In this document: positions 62,293 to 64,000 of the stretch, piece by piece
Layout: each line of letters opens with the position of its first letter
How positions within the stretch are numbered: position 1 is the stretch's first letter
Assembly (NCBI GenBank): GCA_934654835.1
Contig: CAKUGY010000004.1
Span: 108,990-172,989 of the forward strand
DNA length: 64,000 nucleotides
Direction: 5' to 3'
Source of the DNA: an uncultured Collinsella sp.
Lineage (GTDB): Bacteria > Actinomycetota > Coriobacteriia > Coriobacteriales > Coriobacteriaceae
The notes under the pieces: generated by a model
Databases searched by the model: none
Seen by the model: only the letters and a program-made list of their open reading frames with translations
What the model was told of the DNA's origin: nothing
Made by a program: the position numbers and the translations under genes

Positions 62293-63456
62293 CTACTCGC
62301 CGAGAAGCTTCTTCCCGACAGCGATGAGTTTCTTTCCAACGGCCGCCTTTACGCCATCAACGCCCCGTGAGACCGGCGAGGCTGCCTGTGTTAAATCGCC
62401 ATCGCGCTCTGCCCCATCACAAGCTGCATCGGCACCGTTTTCCGACCGCATTTTTGGACGCCATAGCTCCGATTCGGCAGGGCCCAGTCTCCGCTCGATC
62501 TCGAGCAAGATTTCATCGGGAGGGCAATAAGAATAGAGGCCCCGCCGCTGCGGCTTATACGGCCTCTCGGCATAGAGGGAAACGGCCTCCCTCTCCCGAT
62601 CCGACAGCTCTTTGGGGCCCTTAAAAGCGTAGGGATCGCTCAGGGGACTGCTATACCAATTAGCGAGCGGAATGGGCCTCCCCTCGTCCAGCGCACGGCG
62701 ACGAACCTTGAGCCAGCGCTCGAGAAGTTCGATTGTCGCCCGGATCTCGGAGCGCGTCTCATCGTCAAACTCGATTATGTCGGCAATGTCATCCCAACCA
62801 TAGTGATCATTGACGAGCATCTCCTGCGTCTCTTCATTGGGGATGAACGGCACACCGAATTTGTCGCAGAAGCAATCCAAAAGGCCTGCCACGTAGTGCT
62901 CGTCGGAACGGCTCTTCTCGTCAAGCTCAATCGCCTTGAGCAGCTCGAGGTTTTCCACGCATCCTTGATACCACTCCTCGCTATCAAGCGAGAACTCATT
63001 CTTCCATACTCGAGACGCATCGAAGCCCATAACGCACCCGCCATCGTAATCGTCGTGGCGGACCATGCCGAATGTGAGCACCTCGGGCCTCGTCGGCTCG
63101 TCGGGGGCCGACGCGTCGCGAAAGCCAAACGCCCGGTATACAATGGGATAGGACCAGTCATCGATAGGAAAAAAGTCCCACGGCTCGACCATAAAGTCGT
63201 CGCCCAGGCGCAGCTTCTCACCATTGCGATCATAGATGAACGAGGCGTCAATAGGGGCAAACGGGTCCGGCTTGGGGTTTCCCGTCCACCAGATCGGGTC
63301 CCACTCCCCACCGTACTCGACGGCGTCGTTTTCCAGTGCGCGCACAAAGGGCTCAATGCGCTCCAGTGGCCACATGGGAGCAGGGTCACCGATTTCATCG
63401 ATTCTTTCAGCCGCATCTTCTTTGGGGCCCTCAGCAACCTCGGCATCCTTAATCAT
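62293..63456 (-). CDS. Acidic protein of unknown function
   Basis: 387 residues, rich in Asp, Glu and Trp (EWDPIWWTGNPKPDPFAPIDASFIYDRNG; MVEPWDFFPIDDWSYPIVY). It has no signal peptide or membrane helix. A C-terminal Ala/Lys stretch (VKAAVGKKLIAVGKKL) is the only basic segment and might be an amphipathic helix. A GXXXMVRHDDYDGG segment and CFCDKFGVPFIPNEETQEML are the most distinctive parts, but no family is recognised. Possibly a cytoplasmic partner of an effector. ATG at 63456 with AAGGGAG. Confidence 0.7.
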   Translation of the reverse strand: MIKDAEVAEGPKEDAAERIDEIGDPAPMWPLERIEPFVRALENDAVEYGGEWDPIWWTGNPKPDPFAPIDASFIYDRNGEKLRLGDDFMVEPWDFFPIDDWSYPIVYRAFGFRDASAPDEPTRPEVLTFGMVRHDDYDGGCVMGFDASRVWKNEFSLDSEEWYQGCVENLELLKAIELDEKSRSDEHYVAGLLDCFCDKFGVPFIPNEETQEMLVNDHYGWDDIADIIEFDDETRSEIRATIELLERWLKVRRRALDEGRPIPLANWYSSPLSDPYAFKGPKELSDREREAVSLYAERPYKPQRRGLYSYCPPDEILLEIERRLGPAESELWRPKMRSENGADAACDGAERDGDLTQAASPVSRGVDGVKAAVGKKLIAVGKKLLGE

Positions 63457-63558
63457 GGCGGACTCCCTTCGCAGGCGTTCGTGAATGAAAACAGTTTAGC
63501 GCTACTTCGAATCGGGCGAACCCTCCGCCGCAAAGCTCGACTGGTTCGAGCCTACCGA

Positions 63559-63628
63559 AATGAGAGTGGATAATCTCCCACTTTGAGCCCTACCTGAGAC
63601 TCAAAGTGGGAGATTATCCACTCTCATT
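63559..63628. repeat. 29-bp perfect palindrome AATGAGAGTGGATAATCTCC
   Basis: Arms at 63559-63587 and 63600-63628 are perfect 29-bp inverted repeats with a 12-base loop. It lies about 100 bases upstream of the acidic-protein gene and belongs to neither neighbour as a terminator. The rest of the 411-base gap (63457-63867) has a tandem GGTTGCCC pair and the hairpin at 63780. Confidence 0.85.
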
Positions 63629-63779
63629 CATCAGGCGTCCGAAAATCCACGCTCGTGTGTCCATATTTCCACGCTCGTGCAGCGCAAACAGAAGCATCGC
63701 GGGCATTAATCGGCGCCGTATGGATCACAACATGAAGCCGTAAGGGTTGCCCAGAGGTTGCCCGAGGACAGCAAAAGAA

Positions 63780-63813
63780 AAGCCCCTGACCTATTCATGC
63801 AGGTCAGGGGCTT
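63780..63813. terminator. Strong hairpin terminator
   Basis: A perfect 13-bp stem AAGCCCCTGACCT / AGGTCAGGGGCTT with an A-run before and TTGAATT after. On the minus strand it could end the transcript of the partial gene at the right edge. Confidence 0.85.
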
Positions 63814-63831
63814 GAATTCGCCTAATATGTT

Positions 63832-63857
63832 CTACTCCCACTCGATGGCTTTGGTTC
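63832..63857 (-). other. guaA-tail-like sequence, possible attachment-site remnant
   Basis: On the minus strand it reads TKAIEWE then stop, the typical C-terminal end of GMP synthase; the core TACTCCCACTC (63833-63843) is identical to 11 bases at the 3' end of the window's guaA (46525-46535). Integrative elements are known to use the guaA 3' end as an insertion site. No guaA body is attached here. Confidence 0.4.
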
Positions 63858-63867
63858 TGCCGTCCCG

Positions 63868-64000
63868 TCATTCCAGTTGCATCCAGTTTTCGGCATCGAC
63901 ACGGAACGCGTGCCGCCGAATGGCGCGATGTCGCGTTTCGTCGGCTTCGGGGACAAAAGTTGGGACAACCTCAAAAACTTTTTTCAAACTCAGGGCTTTG
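63868..64000 (-). CDS. Truncated reading frame at the right edge
   Basis: An open frame enters from the right edge and ends at 63868-63870 (stop). It encodes about 44 residues, including KKVFEVVPTFVPEADETRHR and the end RRHAFRVDAENWMQLE. Its composition is charged and helical, and it is in the same frame as the following guaA-like tail. It may be the C-terminus of an integrase, given the neighbouring attachment-like sequence, but the visible part has no catalytic motif. Family not known. Confidence 0.35.
   Translation of the reverse strand, partial: KALSLKKVFEVVPTFVPEADETRHRAIRRHAFRVDAENWMQLE

Noticed and set aside
63541..63560. GGTTCGAGCC resembling a tRNA T-arm
   Set aside because: No acceptor, D- or anticodon arms can be folded in the upstream 70 bases.
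46525..63843. 17-kb island bounded by TACTCCCACTC repeats
   Set aside because: Insertion at the 3' end of this minus-strand guaA would place the element to its left, not around guaA itself; the region also holds ordinary chromosomal genes.

Overview
The window is a high-GC (roughly 60%) bacterial chromosome segment, densely coded on both strands with short intergenic gaps. Protein content suggests a strict gut anaerobe of the Actinomycetota, class Coriobacteriia, most like Collinsella. This is inferred from the gene families (EFR1 flavodoxin-ferredoxin, CD1871A-type CXXC peptide next to a polyferredoxin and TlpA redoxin, radical SAM/SPASM enzyme, zinc macrodomain plus SirTM, LAGTGD-anchored surface protein) and from codon bias, not from a marker gene. 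No rRNA, tRNA or CRISPR array was seen.

Layout. 0-6.5 kb: a truncated ATPase, a TetM/OtrA-like ribosomal protection GTPase, an MscL channel with an added zinc ribbon, and RNA methyltransferases (rsmJ, rlmA). 6.7-16.3 kb: MATE and EamA transporters, a LysR regulator, ung, a short-chain dehydrogenase/VUT queuosine-precursor transporter operon with a possible preQ1 element, prfC, and a GntR/ABC operon of YtrA type. 16.4-22 kb: a MITE-like element with 34-bp inverted repeats, an EamA transporter, a methyltransferase, EFR1 ferredoxin, a ClC channel, a LOG protein and a small K+ channel. 22.2-28.7 kb: two hybrid histidine kinases facing each other, one with two fused periplasmic binding domains, the other coupled to a separate binding lipoprotein. 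28.8-32.2 kb: PatB-like lyase, trmO, an XRE/zinc-ribbon/TipAS fusion and glutaredoxin.

32.3-34.8 kb is the most unusual locus. It has a 66-residue peptide with a repeated Cys-Gly-Ser-Ala-Asp-Pro motif, a flavin-fold/2[4Fe-4S] fusion and a radical SAM/SPASM enzyme in one operon, with a divergent HxlR regulator. This is the gene logic of a peptide natural product (RiPP) pathway. 35-36.6 kb: a zinc macrodomain and SirTM pair for reversible ADP-ribosylation, without the lipoyl-carrier genes known from other species.

37.8-46.4 kb: a membrane protein, a giant MacB-type ABC exporter, and a redox operon (CXXC peptide, polyferredoxin, TlpA lipoprotein) divergent from a two-component system. 46.5-64 kb: a GMP synthase without its glutaminase domain, a LuxR regulator, a 1459-residue surface protein, two uncharacterised overlapping genes, a lipoprotein, a divergent type IIA topoisomerase (B and A subunits), a DUF4143-type ATPase, an uncharacterised acidic protein, and at the right edge a guaA-tail-like sequence beside a truncated reading frame.

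Several families of perfect palindromes recur between genes, often touching stop codons. They look like a genome-wide dispersed repeat family.
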